A stretch of 64,000 nucleotides of DNA from Apostichopus japonicus. Lineage: Eukaryota > Echinodermata > Holothuroidea > Aspidochirotida > Stichopodidae. The notes under the pieces are model-generated. The model was not told the origin of the DNA. It did no database searches and saw only the letters and a program-made list of their open reading frames with translations. Position numbers and translations under genes: made by a program. Within the stretch, counting starts at the first letter, position 1; each line of letters opens with the position of its first letter. Below, one piece after another: positions 54,754 to 57,578 of this stretch. The DNA is taken from the NCBI RefSeq assembly GCF_037975245.1, contig NC_092574.1, positions 12,613,213 through 12,677,212 on the forward strand, in the 5' to 3' direction.

Positions 54754-56906
54754 AACATATATATGTTATTTCTGGTATCAGCAGTTCACCATTTAAAATC
54801 GTATGTAAGTTGACACAATTGAAAACTGTTGGTGAAAGTCAGAGTAAGCAAGAAAGGGCTTAGAAGGAATGGAAGCTCTCTTAATAATGGCATACAGTAC
54901 AAAAATAATTTATAAACATAAAAATCTGGAATGCAGCAGGATTTTTAGGGTCTTTCCGGGAAATTCGGTATTCCGAATCCTGTGCATCCCTACAAATATT
55001 ACAAATTAACAGAAAGAGTTGTCTTTTTTATTTTCACTAAATATCATTGTCATCATATATTGCTTTGTTACTTACCAGTTTCAGAACTCTCAAACTCTAT
55101 TATGTATGTTTATCAACTTGGCCTACTAAACTTCTTTTTTTATATTCTTGAAATTCAAACTATGTGTCAAAAATAACTTGTATGTTTAGAAACAAACATT
55201 GAAATTGCTACACCTCTGGATGATCATACTGAATAAAATTAAATAACCAGCTCTTCTTGTTAATTGTGTTATTTTACTTACTTCAGCTTGCACAACAAAA
55301 ACAGAATCTGCAGGCCAAGTTAACAGCTTGTGTTTCGTCTATCTAAAGATGTATTTCAACCGATGAACTCACTACATACTTTGAATATGTCAAGACATGA
55401 ACTTTTCAAATCAATACACTTCCTAGATCAAACGATTGCTGCTCTATCTCACTCCCTATGATAGAAGTTAAAGAAACTAACTTGGAATTTGTAATACTGT
55501 GGCACAATTAGCAGGAACCCTGACGATTGGTAGCATGTTTGCACTCGGAGGCTGATTCAGCACAGTTCTTCTTAAATCAGTTACATCAATGAAGCCAAAG
55601 GTGGTTGCAGAAGATTCTGTGGTGCCACTGTAGGTAAAGTAAGTAAACAAGACCATGTGTAACAACAATAACGTAATGAGCTCTTGATACATGCTGCAAG
55701 TTGTAATAATGCTACAGATATCCATGGAATGAACTATGCCACCTAAAATCTTTTACACTTGCATGTTGCAGGCAGGGGGGAAAGAAAAGAAAGTAATGCT
55801 GTAGATCCACTGTCTGCAAGCTACTGGGTGCTACCCCACTTTTGGAAAACTTTCTGGTGGGTTGTAGGTTTTGTCCAGATGCTGGAGAATGTTTACACTT
55901 AGTTTCAGAGCTTGACGACATTCATAGTCTACCGATAACTTTCAGGCATTCTCAGCATCGATTCAGAGGGATCCCAGAGGTCTGGTGGGTCTAGGGCCTG
56001 GCTCAGTTCTCATGAAAGCTCAAGTTTTGTGAGCCTAAAGGTGTGCAGACCACTTGACTTTGAGAGAAAAAAACAGCTCTCAATTTTAACATAATATCAT
56101 TACTTCCATATTCCACCCACCCATGAAGATGAGCATTCCATTCTTAATATCTCTCTTTCTTCTGATGGAATGTAACTATTCATGTAAGAGGTATCACAGC
56201 TTTTTTCATAATGCTTTTGAAAATATTTGCTAGTGTGATCAACTCAATTATTGTACTCATTAATAACTTAAGGTGGCATTACTGTAATTACAACATGAGT
56301 CTTTGACAATCAACTTTATTTCATGATAACATTATGCTATTTATTTAATAGCTCATTTCTGGAAAGAGAGCTCAGTTAACTATTGAACAACATATATGTG
56401 AGTACTGCCATTAGCCATCAACATGTATGAGTAGCCCAGAGCTTATCAAAATGACACACCCAACATGAATTGCCCTAACAAGAGGTCAGTTTTTGCATTG
56501 AAATAGCCTAAAGATATTGTCAATTAAATATGAGAGGAAGTTTATCCACATTTGAAATGAGAGGAAACCATGAAATCCTTACTACTTGATCTGATATATC
56601 CCCTCCCCTTCCCCTCCCCCCCCCCCACAACCCCTCTCCTTCCTTTTCCACAATCTTGGATACTTACCTAATTGTCCTGGAAATGACACCAATATCTCCA
56701 TTTACATTGAAGACTTCAGTTGTAAAGCTCAAGCCTAAGTTAGCACTGTTAGCATCTGTGAGGCAAACATTAGGAGATGTGCCTCTTGGAAATTGATTAG
56801 AGCATGAAACACCAGTAGGGATATTAAGCATGCAAGTGTAAGTAGATATAGAAGCTGGACAAGTATCTGTTGGTAGGCCAAACCCAATTTCATCTTCTAC
56901 AATTAC
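708..56906 (-). CDS. Multi-exon gene: Calx-beta / EGF / IgGFc-binding / VWD-C8-TIL secreted protein (43 exons, partial)
   Basis: Overall span of one minus-strand gene; exons are listed separately as E1 (5', right) to E43 (3', left). The exons join in a single frame for about 8.0 kb: phases run 0-2-1-0-2-2-1 over E1-E6, stay at 1 from E6 to E37, then follow 0-0-0-1-1 in the VWD/C8 part. Predicted order: unrecognised Cys-containing N-terminal region, 13 Calx-beta-like domains with three EGF modules interspersed, one large IgGFc-binding domain, one EGF, VWD, C8, TIL. Calx-beta repeats are known as extracellular or cytosolic calcium-binding beta-sandwiches; VWD-C8-TIL assemblies occur in mucins, zonadhesin and IgGFc-binding protein. 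Phase-1 symmetric exons and many Cys pairs point to a secreted or membrane-anchored protein. Both ends are missing: the TIL exon continues off the left edge and no start codon or signal peptide exon was found. Exact borders are hand-called. Confidence 0.85.
1030..1245 (+). mobile_element. tRNA-like SINE candidate flanked by TA-rich tracts
   Basis: A pol III A-box-like tagcttaagtggtaaaga (about 1066-1083) and a B-box-like ggttcgattcc (about 1107-1117) are spaced as in a tRNA. The tRNA fold is poor, so this looks like a tRNA-derived SINE head. It is followed by about 120 bases of non-tRNA body. TA-rich runs lie on both sides (about 1003-1025 and 1236-1255). It sits in the intron between E42 and E43. 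Confidence 0.5.
1372..1545 (-). CDS. E42: C8 domain, second half
   Basis: 58 codons, phase 1 to 1. Cys pattern SGCFDTVD...DCVSGVC...DACYHVERYVTAC matches the C-terminal half of the C8 domain that follows VWD in VWF-type proteins. Donor GTAATT at 1370-1371, acceptor AG at 1546-1547. Confidence 0.9.
2111..2270 (-). CDS. E41: C8 domain, first half
   Basis: 160 bp, phase 0 to 1. Encodes the VWD-C8 linker and the start of C8: a tract with IAYANSF, then PTC, ICMP and a TLCSIL helix ending in ND. This helix with one Cys precedes the PLSGC motif of E42, as in known C8 domains. Confidence 0.85.
2670..2975. repeat. About 61-bp minisatellite, about 5 copies
   Basis: The phrase cctgtgactt recurs at 2674, 2730, 2791, 2853 and 2914. 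It is intronic, ending about 20 bases before the E40 donor. Open frames across it are repeat artefacts. Confidence 0.85.
2994..3140 (-). CDS. E40: VWD domain, C-terminal part
   Basis: 49 codons, phase 0 to 0. Contains the family hallmark GLCGNSNG followed by acidic QDEL, the VWD segment that carries the CGLCGN-type motif. Borders: donor GTAAGT at 2992-2993, acceptor CAG at 3141-3142. Confidence 0.92.
3141..4844. other. Intron E39-E40, no recognised element
   Basis: Roughly 1.7 kb. A 78-codon plus-strand open frame (3517-3753) has no domain signature and no supporting context. I see no repeats or RNA genes. Confidence 0.5.
4845..4949 (-). CDS. E39: VWD domain, middle
   Basis: 35 codons, phase 0 to 0. 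Beta-rich sequence including VVEVNG and the VLEGVKI strand, typical of the central VWD sheet. Acceptor tract TTCACACAG is strong; donor GTAAGG at 4843-4844. Confidence 0.85.
5498..5691 (-). CDS. E38: VWD domain, N-terminal part
   Basis: 194 bp, phase 1 to 0. Starts with AQVCSIS then YVTFDGEEF, matching the VWD opening C..S.D..Y.TFDG..F. Two further Cys follow (NCRYTLL and NDCEGQ...FVLCI). Reads into E39 through TCACTT then donor GTAAGT. Confidence 0.92.
6397..6516 (-). CDS. E37: EGF-like module
   Basis: 40 codons, phase 1 to 1. Six Cys in EGF order: DPCFQQPCLNGGICR...GYFCRCAGNFVGQDCE. It separates the IgGFc-binding exon from the VWD exons. The Gly-Tyr-Phe-Cys-Arg-Cys stretch is the canonical EGF core. 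Confidence 0.93.
7242..7668. mobile_element. hAT-like MITE with 8-bp TSD ATATATAT
   Basis: About 427 bp bounded by inverted ends TAGTGTTTACACGGG (left) and CCCCGTGCAAACACTA (right), with ATATATAT directly repeated at 7234-7241 and 7669-7676. The interior has no transposase frame. Eight-base duplications are typical of hAT transposons. Because the TSD is TA-rich, its exact limits are less certain than for the other copies. Confidence 0.75.
8526..9800 (-). CDS. E36: IgGFc-binding domain, single 425-codon exon
   Basis: The largest exon, phase 1 to 1, open throughout. It resembles the N-terminal domain of IgGFc-binding protein (FCGBP-like): repeated beta-strand segments, Pro-rich turns, MEQLLPAL near the centre and a C-terminal Cys-rich tail (GCEWC, FGCGDTGCEC). 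In vertebrate FCGBP this domain lies at the N-terminus ahead of VWD repeats; here it lies between the Calx-beta array and EGF-VWD. Function is inferred as adhesive or immune/mucus-associated. Acceptor at 9801-9802, donor GTAAGT at 8524-8525. Confidence 0.9.
10268..10391 (-). CDS. Orphan exon-like segment, not in phase with the main gene
   Basis: 124 bp open frame with plausible acceptor (CTCAG) and donor (GTGAGC), phase 0 to 1. It encodes a helical-looking peptide with Cys spaced C-x6-C, then C and C later (LDCVRQLHTCLEG ... KACRKL ... DHCMDK). E35 ends and E36 begins in phase 1, so it cannot be inserted between them without a stop. It could be a captured exon, part of an alternative transcript, or chance. 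Confidence 0.3.
10440..11440. repeat. Minisatellite of about 41-55 bp with embedded CCCTAA motifs, about 20 copies
   Basis: The core gatatgatggtggcactttc recurs from about 10474 to 11400. Units vary mainly in the number of CCCTAA copies (one to three), which is the reverse complement of the TTAGGG telomere motif. Located in the E35-E36 intron. Confidence 0.92.
12371..12619 (-). CDS. E35: Calx-beta domain 13, C-half
   Basis: 83 codons, phase 1 to 1. GEDF tract, then GDNACVPFVV with the paired Cys and DYTVSIGNVQ, ending in a CTITDE strand. It is the longest C-half exon and immediately precedes the IgGFc-binding exon. Confidence 0.85.
13497..13607 (-). CDS. E34: Calx-beta domain 13, N-half
   Basis: 37 codons, phase 1 to 1. 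Pattern ISLVKDSPNPIDELAGFA followed by FRICSALNLPVPVQI, the usual E-x-x-G then Cys then P-V strand. Donor GTAAGT at 13495-13496; acceptor after CTAAAG is the least certain border. Confidence 0.75.
14103..14333 (-). CDS. E33: Calx-beta domain 12, C-half (no paired Cys)
   Basis: 77 codons, phase 1 to 1. GADFSLV tract, LPAGSISIPINV strand where other domains have AGQxC, the acidic DDSIVELDEILEVFI loop, ending LLDNDG. Ser replaces the conserved Cys, matching the Cys-less partner E32. Confidence 0.9.
15255..15775. repeat. About 57-bp minisatellite, about 9 copies
   Basis: Unit contains atagcagtgttctataacaa followed by an rtatacaaattaaa-type tail. Copies are at about 57-58-bp spacing from 15259. 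It ends about 30 bases before the E32 donor. The 108-codon plus-strand frame is a repeat artefact. Confidence 0.9.
15803..15910 (-). CDS. E32: Calx-beta domain 12, N-half (no paired Cys)
   Basis: 36 codons, phase 1 to 1. Reads VPNNIAFPESDPAGALSL then VAAQTLPVDIMI; the P-V strand is present but the position of the conserved Cys is Ala. Donor GTAAGT at 15801-15802. Confidence 0.75.
16110..16410. repeat. Tandem duplication, about 150 bp x 2
   Basis: The segment from ttttatgacctaattt through agaagrgaacatctt occurs twice, with G-rich centres of different length. Intronic. Confidence 0.7.
16512..16745 (-). CDS. E31: Calx-beta domain 11, C-half
   Basis: 78 codons, phase 1 to 1. TQADFDTF tract, VIPAGQMCATVVLDT with the paired Cys, DNIIEGDETVGISI acidic loop, ending VVISDINSG. 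Donor GTGAGT at 16510-16511. Confidence 0.92.
17200..17298 (-). CDS. E30: Calx-beta domain 11, N-half
   Basis: 33 codons, phase 1 to 1. VSFSTTGFAVDEGNAIGL then EVCNSRAINVDNVV: DEG turn followed by the paired Cys. Strong acceptor (CCCTCAG) and donor (GTAAGT). Confidence 0.9.
17405..19400. repeat. 42-bp minisatellite, about 47 copies
   Basis: Unit contains tcagtctcctgcaagaccga and ends tatgtaataaagtacttgg. Because 42 is divisible by three, several copies stay open on both strands (up to 148 codons), which looks coding but is a repeat artefact. It fills most of the E29-E30 intron. Confidence 0.95.
19666..19893 (-). CDS. E29: Calx-beta domain 10, C-half
   Basis: 76 codons, phase 1 to 1. Starts ITFNFAPPTSS, carries PSNAMCESIDVP with the paired Cys and DTDPTVETFTISM, ending NISPAPIG. 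More divergent than its neighbours; the donor GTTTGT is weak. Confidence 0.75.
20440..20930. repeat. Dispersed repeat with tgacctttgacctcc-like monomers
   Basis: Two to three diverged copies of a segment containing gaccycaaatgacctttgac and cttgagatatcatgtttaca. Related pieces occur at about 27.6-28.1, 43.9-44.1, 51.7-52.3 and 62.5-62.8 kb. Family unknown to me; no coding frame. Confidence 0.6.
21550..22085 (-). repeat. 39/40-bp minisatellite containing the E28 splice donor, about 13 copies
   Basis: On the minus strand each unit reads aacattg then GTAAGTCC then a CCACCACAG tract. The first unit overlaps the 3' end of exon E28, so the exon end and its donor have been amplified into the intron. 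Units alternate between 39 and 40 bp. Confidence 0.95.
22050..22148 (-). CDS. E28: Calx-beta domain 10, N-half
   Basis: 33 codons, phase 1 to 1. LQFDPAIYNVNAGNPFSL then RICRSSITGNVNNI, paired Cys present. The exon's 3' end is the founder of the adjacent tandem repeat, so alternative donors lie every 39-40 bases downstream. The outermost donor at 22048-22049 keeps phase 1. Confidence 0.85.
22580..23059. mobile_element. MITE with CAGGGG(T/C)GTAGCCAG-type ends and 5-bp TSD GTTAT
   Basis: Left end CAGGGGTGTAGCCAG and right end CTGGCTACGCCCCTG are inverted copies, flanked by GTTAT at 22575-22579 and 23060-23064. The interior (480 bp) is non-coding. The termini resemble those of the hAT-like MITEs here, but the flanking duplication is only 5 bp. 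Confidence 0.8.
23350..23490. repeat. About 69-bp tandem duplication, 2 copies
   Basis: The segment gaccataattatcattcaga through cttaaacaatttata is repeated once with few changes, next to exon E27. Confidence 0.8.
23588..23821 (-). CDS. E27: Calx-beta domain 9, C-half
   Basis: 78 codons, phase 1 to 1. TPITATATDFTNI, VGNPCSASSPFFAVDD with the paired Cys, TLTEQLETFSVSI acidic loop, ending LEILDRSL. Acceptor TTTTCAG; donor GTATGA is weak but in phase. Confidence 0.85.
24598..24723 (-). CDS. E26: Calx-beta domain 9, N-half
   Basis: 42 codons, phase 1 to 1. VELDFLQMTVMEGSSFSFQ then VCFTPGTDGNFPANILA; MEG turn and paired Cys as in the family. Donor GTATGT. Confidence 0.88.
25295..25513 (-). CDS. 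E25: Calx-beta domain 8, C-half
   Basis: 73 codons, phase 1 to 1. PAGQTCTTVTIVIVDD, LIVEPQGDSVTLTISNPP, ending FTLNVIDNG. Same length and very similar to E23, evidence of a recent module duplication. Confidence 0.93.
25960..26690. repeat. About 111-bp minisatellite, about 7 copies
   Basis: The phrase catactaggaatgatctta recurs at about 25997, 26109, 26220, 26332, 26441, 26555 and 26668. Lies between E24 and E25, inside a single Calx-beta domain's neighbourhood. Confidence 0.92.
26875..26988 (-). CDS. E24: Calx-beta domain 8, N-half
   Basis: 38 codons, phase 1 to 1. TVGFLQPTGNAQENQGTA then LCLTPANPVAVDLTV. Same length as E22 and similar to it. Donor GTAAGT at 26873-26874. Confidence 0.92.
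27107..27325 (-). CDS. E23: Calx-beta domain 7, C-half
   Basis: 73 codons, phase 1 to 1. TGDFTVPTTITIIAGQIC, VDDLIVEPAGDVVSITIS, ending FTLNVQDNG. Nearest relative in the window is E25. Confidence 0.93.
27560..28130. repeat. Dispersed repeat with internal tandem structure
   Basis: Two diverged copies of a segment containing ttattgcaatttgaagattt-like and tgaccctgtgacctaa-like phrases, ending in a cacacgcacac run. Same general family as the repeats at 43.9 and 52 kb. Confidence 0.5.
28325..28438 (-). CDS. E22: Calx-beta domain 7, N-half
   Basis: 38 codons, phase 1 to 1. VVGFVPTAGNAVENDGTA then VCLVPATPLLVPVTL. Strong acceptor (CCCTTTTCAG) and donor (GTAAGT). Confidence 0.92.
28644..29035. mobile_element. 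hAT-like MITE, 392 bp, TSD ATTCCAGG/ATTCCAAG
   Basis: Left end CAGTGGCGGAGC, right end GCTCCGCCACTG, flanked by ATTCCAGG (28636-28643) and ATTCCAAG (29036-29043), a 7-of-8 duplication. The interior is related to the element at 60906-61192. The 128-codon plus-strand frame across its edge is not a gene. Confidence 0.85.
30111..30305 (-). CDS. E21: Calx-beta domain 6, C-half
   Basis: 65 codons, the shortest C-half; phase 1 to 1. ISQGQTCGPIDIPVASSN, FTVTLTSVSFGVINP, ending FVTIMD. Donor GTGAGT. Confidence 0.88.
30995..31111 (-). CDS. E20: Calx-beta domain 6, N-half
   Basis: 39 codons, phase 1 to 1. VTVGFSPVNYIAAINADM then LTVCFIPAVAQQGELIVF. Paired Cys present; the usual acidic-Gly turn is replaced by INAD. 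Confidence 0.88.
31445..31478. repeat. (TA)n microsatellite
   Basis: About 34 bases of pure TA in the E19-E20 intron. Confidence 0.95.
32150..32374 (-). CDS. E19: Calx-beta domain 5, C-half
   Basis: 75 codons, phase 1 to 1. ILATQLCSLDTITVVDDN, FEPAGHQFTVSLVAV, ending FDVSITDND. Acceptor CTCCCAG; donor GTGGGT is non-canonical after +3 but in phase. Confidence 0.88.
32750..33070. repeat. Degenerate short tandem repeat (about 35-60 bp)
   Basis: Repeated use of acatatctgatacttagtac and gttaacagcta phrases with irregular spacing. Confidence 0.7.
33277..33393 (-). CDS. E18: Calx-beta domain 5, N-half
   Basis: 39 codons, phase 1 to 1. VPEVRFQTSQFTATEAAG then VNLNVCLDTASATDTVV. Too short for a simple ORF scan; found by domain pattern. 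Donor GTAAGT, acceptor TTTTACCAG. Confidence 0.88.
33590..34310. repeat. 77-bp minisatellite, about 9 copies
   Basis: The phrase gggtgctatccc recurs at exactly 77-base spacing from about 33629. Two sub-variants (cattcaca/catttaca; cccctat/cccaat) alternate in blocks, suggesting unequal exchange. Confidence 0.93.
34335..34472. repeat. About 28-bp minisatellite, about 5 copies
   Basis: Unit acaaggaaagtccaaaccaa plus a short tail, immediately after the 77-bp array. Confidence 0.88.
34762..34992 (-). CDS. E17: Calx-beta domain 4, C-half
   Basis: 77 codons, phase 1 to 1. GAIGAGQSCTTLSITIND, DTVTETDETFILSLS acidic loop, ending VIILANDG. A textbook Calx-beta second half. Confidence 0.94.
35690..36270 (+). 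mobile_element. Truncated non-LTR retrotransposon, RT C-terminal tail
   Basis: A plus-strand frame (about 35736-36008) encodes NVGILSKLKYYL, VPHLTYCSIIWSG and LQKAAIRHIT, the typical end of a CR1/L2/Jockey-type reverse transcriptase. Further traces (KVKLALFAFKTWNGLLP, then TWNLLTNDLKSKK) continue to about 36230 with frame breaks. It is antisense to the host gene, in the E16-E17 intron, and is a pseudogene fragment. Confidence 0.8.
36805..37071 (-). other. Unclassified open frame, 88 codons
   Basis: Minus-strand frame starting MAELLLGGN in a locally less AT-rich block. A donor-like GGTACGT lies inside. A 199-codon plus-strand frame overlaps it. Neither matches a family I recognise. It could be a mobile-element remnant or a nested exon. 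Confidence 0.2.
37593..37718 (-). CDS. E16: Calx-beta domain 4, N-half
   Basis: 42 codons, phase 1 to 1. MIQFEAVPAFISVMEAAQ then VQVCLDSNPQTLPRTFDI. The CLDSN-PRTF phrase is shared with E13. Acceptor CTCTTACAG, donor GTAAGT. Confidence 0.9.
38775..39020 (-). other. Cys-containing open frame in a GC-richer island, not joined to the gene
   Basis: Minus-strand frame with NCAFESLFSAYECQ, YALCIPD and QNCVYS. No usable phase-1 acceptor exists on its 5' side (the only nearby AG leads to a stop), so it is not an exon of the main gene in this form. Possible mobile-element or captured-exon remnant. Confidence 0.25.
39059..39175 (-). CDS. E15: EGF-like module
   Basis: 39 codons, phase 1 to 1. Six Cys: DVCFNNPCNGGICTALG then AQCDCAITTNIGQFC. 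Acceptor TTTTACAG, donor GTAGGT. It separates Calx-beta domains 3 and 4. Confidence 0.92.
39991..40197 (-). CDS. E14: Calx-beta domain 3, C-half
   Basis: 69 codons, phase 1 to 1. ILAGSTCAAVRIVIFSDN, LEGTENIPVTLTATNG, ending FTLIING. Paired Cys present. Confidence 0.92.
40543..40653 (-). CDS. E13: Calx-beta domain 3, N-half
   Basis: 37 codons, phase 1 to 1. VQIQFPITTSTVLENAGF then INVCLNSNVPRTFAVTF. LENAG turn and paired Cys. Found by pattern; no long frame here. Confidence 0.9.
41352..41462 (-). CDS. E12: EGF-like module
   Basis: 37 codons, phase 1 to 1. Six Cys: LCNPNPCNTGVCSV then FSCDCSATFFDGANC. Tandem with E11. The donor GTGAGA is followed by an A/G-poor tract on the minus strand. Confidence 0.92.
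41615..42040. repeat. About 52-bp minisatellite, about 6-7 copies
   Basis: caatggtgatgcccatattc recurs at about 41737, 41791, 41843, 41895, 41947 and 42000. It lies between the two EGF exons E11 and E12. Confidence 0.9.
42250..42354 (-). CDS. E11: EGF-like module
   Basis: 35 codons, phase 1 to 1. Six Cys: RCANSPCGPGVCSEIG then LCDCTNTGFTGDDC. Compact EGF, missed by simple ORF length cut-offs. Confidence 0.92.
42619..42852 (-). CDS. E10: Calx-beta-like domain 2, C-half
   Basis: 78 codons, phase 1 to 1. FIIPVNADCQTFLVPLVE has the paired Cys; VSFGFEAEGPFRVSDAQ and ISFNIPG follow. The acidic calcium loop is weak, so the domain call is by position, length and phase. Confidence 0.8.
43190..43870. 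repeat. Degenerate GGGCC-rich interspersed/tandem repeat
   Basis: Many imperfect copies of phrases like tttgggcccaaaa and gtaccagctattaaccaaca, in two larger blocks (about 43200-43480 and 43490-43860). It could be two diverged copies of a mobile element. Open frames on both strands are artefacts. Confidence 0.6.
44735..44842 (-). CDS. E9: Calx-beta-like domain 2, N-half
   Basis: 36 codons, phase 1 to 1. LITIESLSIVQTGFGEFL then RVTACKNDGGTLGGIF. Paired Cys present. Donor GTGAGT, acceptor CTTTCAG. Confidence 0.82.
45537..45737 (-). CDS. E8: Calx-beta-like domain 1, C-half (no Cys)
   Basis: 67 codons, phase 1 to 1. GSGNFAVTSGNTLSGARQ, then LQLPSFGFTTVQLGML and LLVYTYPVGSTG. Beta-rich, lacking both the acidic loop and Cys. 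Strong phase-1 borders (ATAG acceptor, GTGAGT donor). Confidence 0.75.
46480..47530. repeat. About 45-bp minisatellite (ccatgttgtgt family), about 20+ copies
   Basis: Recurring ccatgttgtgtacttaatta and catatgtacccctccat. The most regular part is 47100-47460, degenerating leftwards. In the E7-E8 intron. Confidence 0.92.
47740..47835 (-). CDS. E7: Calx-beta-like domain 1, N-half (no Cys)
   Basis: 32 codons, phase 1 to 1, the shortest N-half. ATFARAAIAGTAGSSLSV then DLSVRQFGQSPL. Lacks the conserved Cys, as does its partner E8. Donor GTAAGT, acceptor TTTTTTCAG. Confidence 0.72.
48328..48368 (-). CDS. E6: 41-bp micro-exon
   Basis: Phase 2 to 1. Encodes GQLSEVYCHNFRQ. It bridges E5 (phase 2 end) and E7 (phase 1 start) without a stop, and this phase fit is the main support. 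Acceptor TTCTTCCAG, donor GTGAAC. Confidence 0.65.
48550..48800 (+). mobile_element. Probable LINE 3' tail ending in (AAT)n
   Basis: gattaagcccaaaagggttt followed by a T-rich stretch and ctatgtgataaaacaaataa plus an AAT run resembles CR1/L2-type 3' ends. No coding frame remains. The rest of the 48369-50493 intron shows nothing I can name. Confidence 0.4.
50494..50634 (-). CDS. E5: N-terminal region exon
   Basis: 141 bp, phase 2 to 2. GEAIVTLRGNQITAPNTP, FRLRFIYNETTAPLPQ and TTCFQFSDQF, with one N-glycosylation-like NET and one Cys. Domain not recognised; extracellular beta-rich character. Confidence 0.78.
51309..51577 (-). CDS. E4: N-terminal region exon
   Basis: 269 bp, phase 0 to 2. Starts ANPCQLTIPATGVSEITV, then VIIDTNVNGIEMS, FVAVAVAEPCNLLQLS and LQYEQGVV. 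Beta-rich with two Cys; family not recognised. Donor GTAAGT, acceptor ACATAG. Confidence 0.82.
51690..52340. repeat. Dispersed repeat ending in a CA-rich tract
   Basis: Contains two copies of a ttgagatayc-gtgyttacaagct phrase, followed in the second by cacacacatacaccc. Related to repeats at 20.4 and 62.5 kb. Confidence 0.55.
52463..52563 (-). CDS. E3: N-terminal region exon
   Basis: 101 bp, phase 1 to 0. YESDRFDTTKCEIDN then ACGGPCVLGGGISLQ; three Cys. Reads continuously between E2 and E4. Acceptor TCTACAG, donor GTATTA. Confidence 0.78.
52679..52726. repeat. (TA)n tract at the 3' side of the Penelope-like element
   Basis: About 48 bases of TA directly abutting the retroelement. Confidence 0.95.
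52969..54153 (-). pseudogene. Penelope-like RT C-terminus and GIY-YIG endonuclease
   Basis: 394 codons. The frame begins just after the catalytic YIDD motif of the RT, continues through the thumb and linker, then has a GIY-YIG core (NVIYLIYCNICNLQYIGES...R) followed by HRSAIK and the C-terminal Asn/Ser-rich tail. This RT plus GIY-YIG order defines Penelope-like elements. It is open to its natural stop but cut off from its upstream part by a frameshift, so the copy is not functional. Confidence 0.93.
54154..54690 (-). pseudogene. Penelope-like RT core fragment, frameshifted before YIDD
   Basis: Encodes the RT fingers/palm: GRPKISGNGTATEKISKF, DVSSLYTNIPNEEG (motif A), GTAMGTKMAPSFAN (motif B). 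One base out of frame separates it from the YIDD (motif C) frame near 54165-54175. The 5' part of the gene is absent. Confidence 0.9.
54694..54744. repeat. (TA)n tract at the 5' side of the Penelope-like element
   Basis: About 50 bases of TA, continuing as an interrupted TA-rich run to about 54765. Confidence 0.95.
55482..55627 (-). CDS. E2: N-terminal region exon
   Basis: 146 bp, phase 2 to 1. GTTESSATTFGFIDVTDL, RTVLNQPPSANMLPIV and VPANCATVLQIP. One Cys in a V-P-x-x-C strand reminiscent of the Calx-beta C-half, but without an acidic loop. Confidence 0.8.
56668..56906 (-). CDS. E1: 5'-most recognised exon, N-terminal region
   Basis: 239 bp, phase 0 to 2. VIVEDEIGFGLPTDTCPA, TYTCMLNIPTGVSCSNQF, PNVCLTDANSANLGLS, then FNVNGDIGVISRTI. 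Four Cys. It has no start Met, and phase 0 at the acceptor (CTTCCCAG) shows at least one upstream exon. Family not recognised. Confidence 0.82.
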
Positions 56907-56987
56907 CTGGGAAGTAAAACAGCAAAATTACAACATTTAATAACCATGAAAACATCATGTAACATTACATGTTGGTATCCCTCTAAA

Positions 56988-57333
56988 CTAAGGTGACCAT
57001 TTCTCTCCCAGAAATTCCAGGGACATGATATTGATGTTGACCCTGTTTTGACATTAATTTGGTAATGATGTTTACCATATAGGTTTCACAGGATGTTGGG
57101 ATTCCAGACTTCAGTGTTTAAAAAATGATGGTCAAATGCCTGGTGCAGTTTCTGTGATAATACATTCTCTAGAAACATGTGTGTTGCTAAAAAATATACA
57201 TAAATGTGAGTCATTTAACAAAATTGGGATGATAAATCGATGATAGTTAAGTGAAACCAATTAAGACAATTGCAGGGTACAATTTTTATCCGGGGGCTGT
57301 CCCTGGAAATCGGGGTCATCTGGTCACCTTTAG
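56988..57333. mobile_element. MITE-like element with AAGGTGACCA inverted ends
   Basis: Left taaggtgaccatttct and right gtcatctggtcacctttag form inverted ends, each followed inwards by a tccaggga-like phrase (inverted). No clear target-site duplication. Non-coding interior. Confidence 0.55.
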
Positions 57334-57339
57334 GCATAC

Positions 57340-57578
57340 GTACTCTATCATGTCTTGACAAAGACGTGTGTAAAAAGAGTATTGCTAAAGTCTTCTATAA
57401 GATACTCATAGGAAAAGTCACTCAGGAAAGAACCAAGGCACGAAAACCAAACTACCGAACGACTGATCCACTCTCAACCGCAGACCCCTTGCATCGAGAC
57501 TGTGTGATCATCGTCGGGTGTGTATCACCATTCCCCTCGAAAGAGAACAGATACTACACATGATCTTAGCCAAAAGGC
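57340..57578 (-). ncRNA. U2 snRNA 5'-domain-like sequence (pseudogene or U2-headed SINE)
   Basis: The minus strand at 57578-57545 matches 34 bases of the U2 snRNA 5' domain with one difference, including stem-loop I (GCCTTTTGGCT), AAGATCA and the branch-point-recognition GTGTAGTATCTG. The first bases of U2 are replaced and the Sm site and 3' stem-loops of U2 are absent; unrelated but structured-looking sequence follows. The overlapping plus-strand open frame is incidental. Confidence 0.6.

Noticed and set aside
54940-54992. A ...gaatcctgtgcatccct phrase resembling a hAT terminal repeat
   Set aside because: No matching inverted end or target-site duplication was found nearby.
57270-57563. 97-codon plus-strand ORF
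   Set aside because: It overlaps the U2-like sequence and a MITE edge and shows no protein signature.
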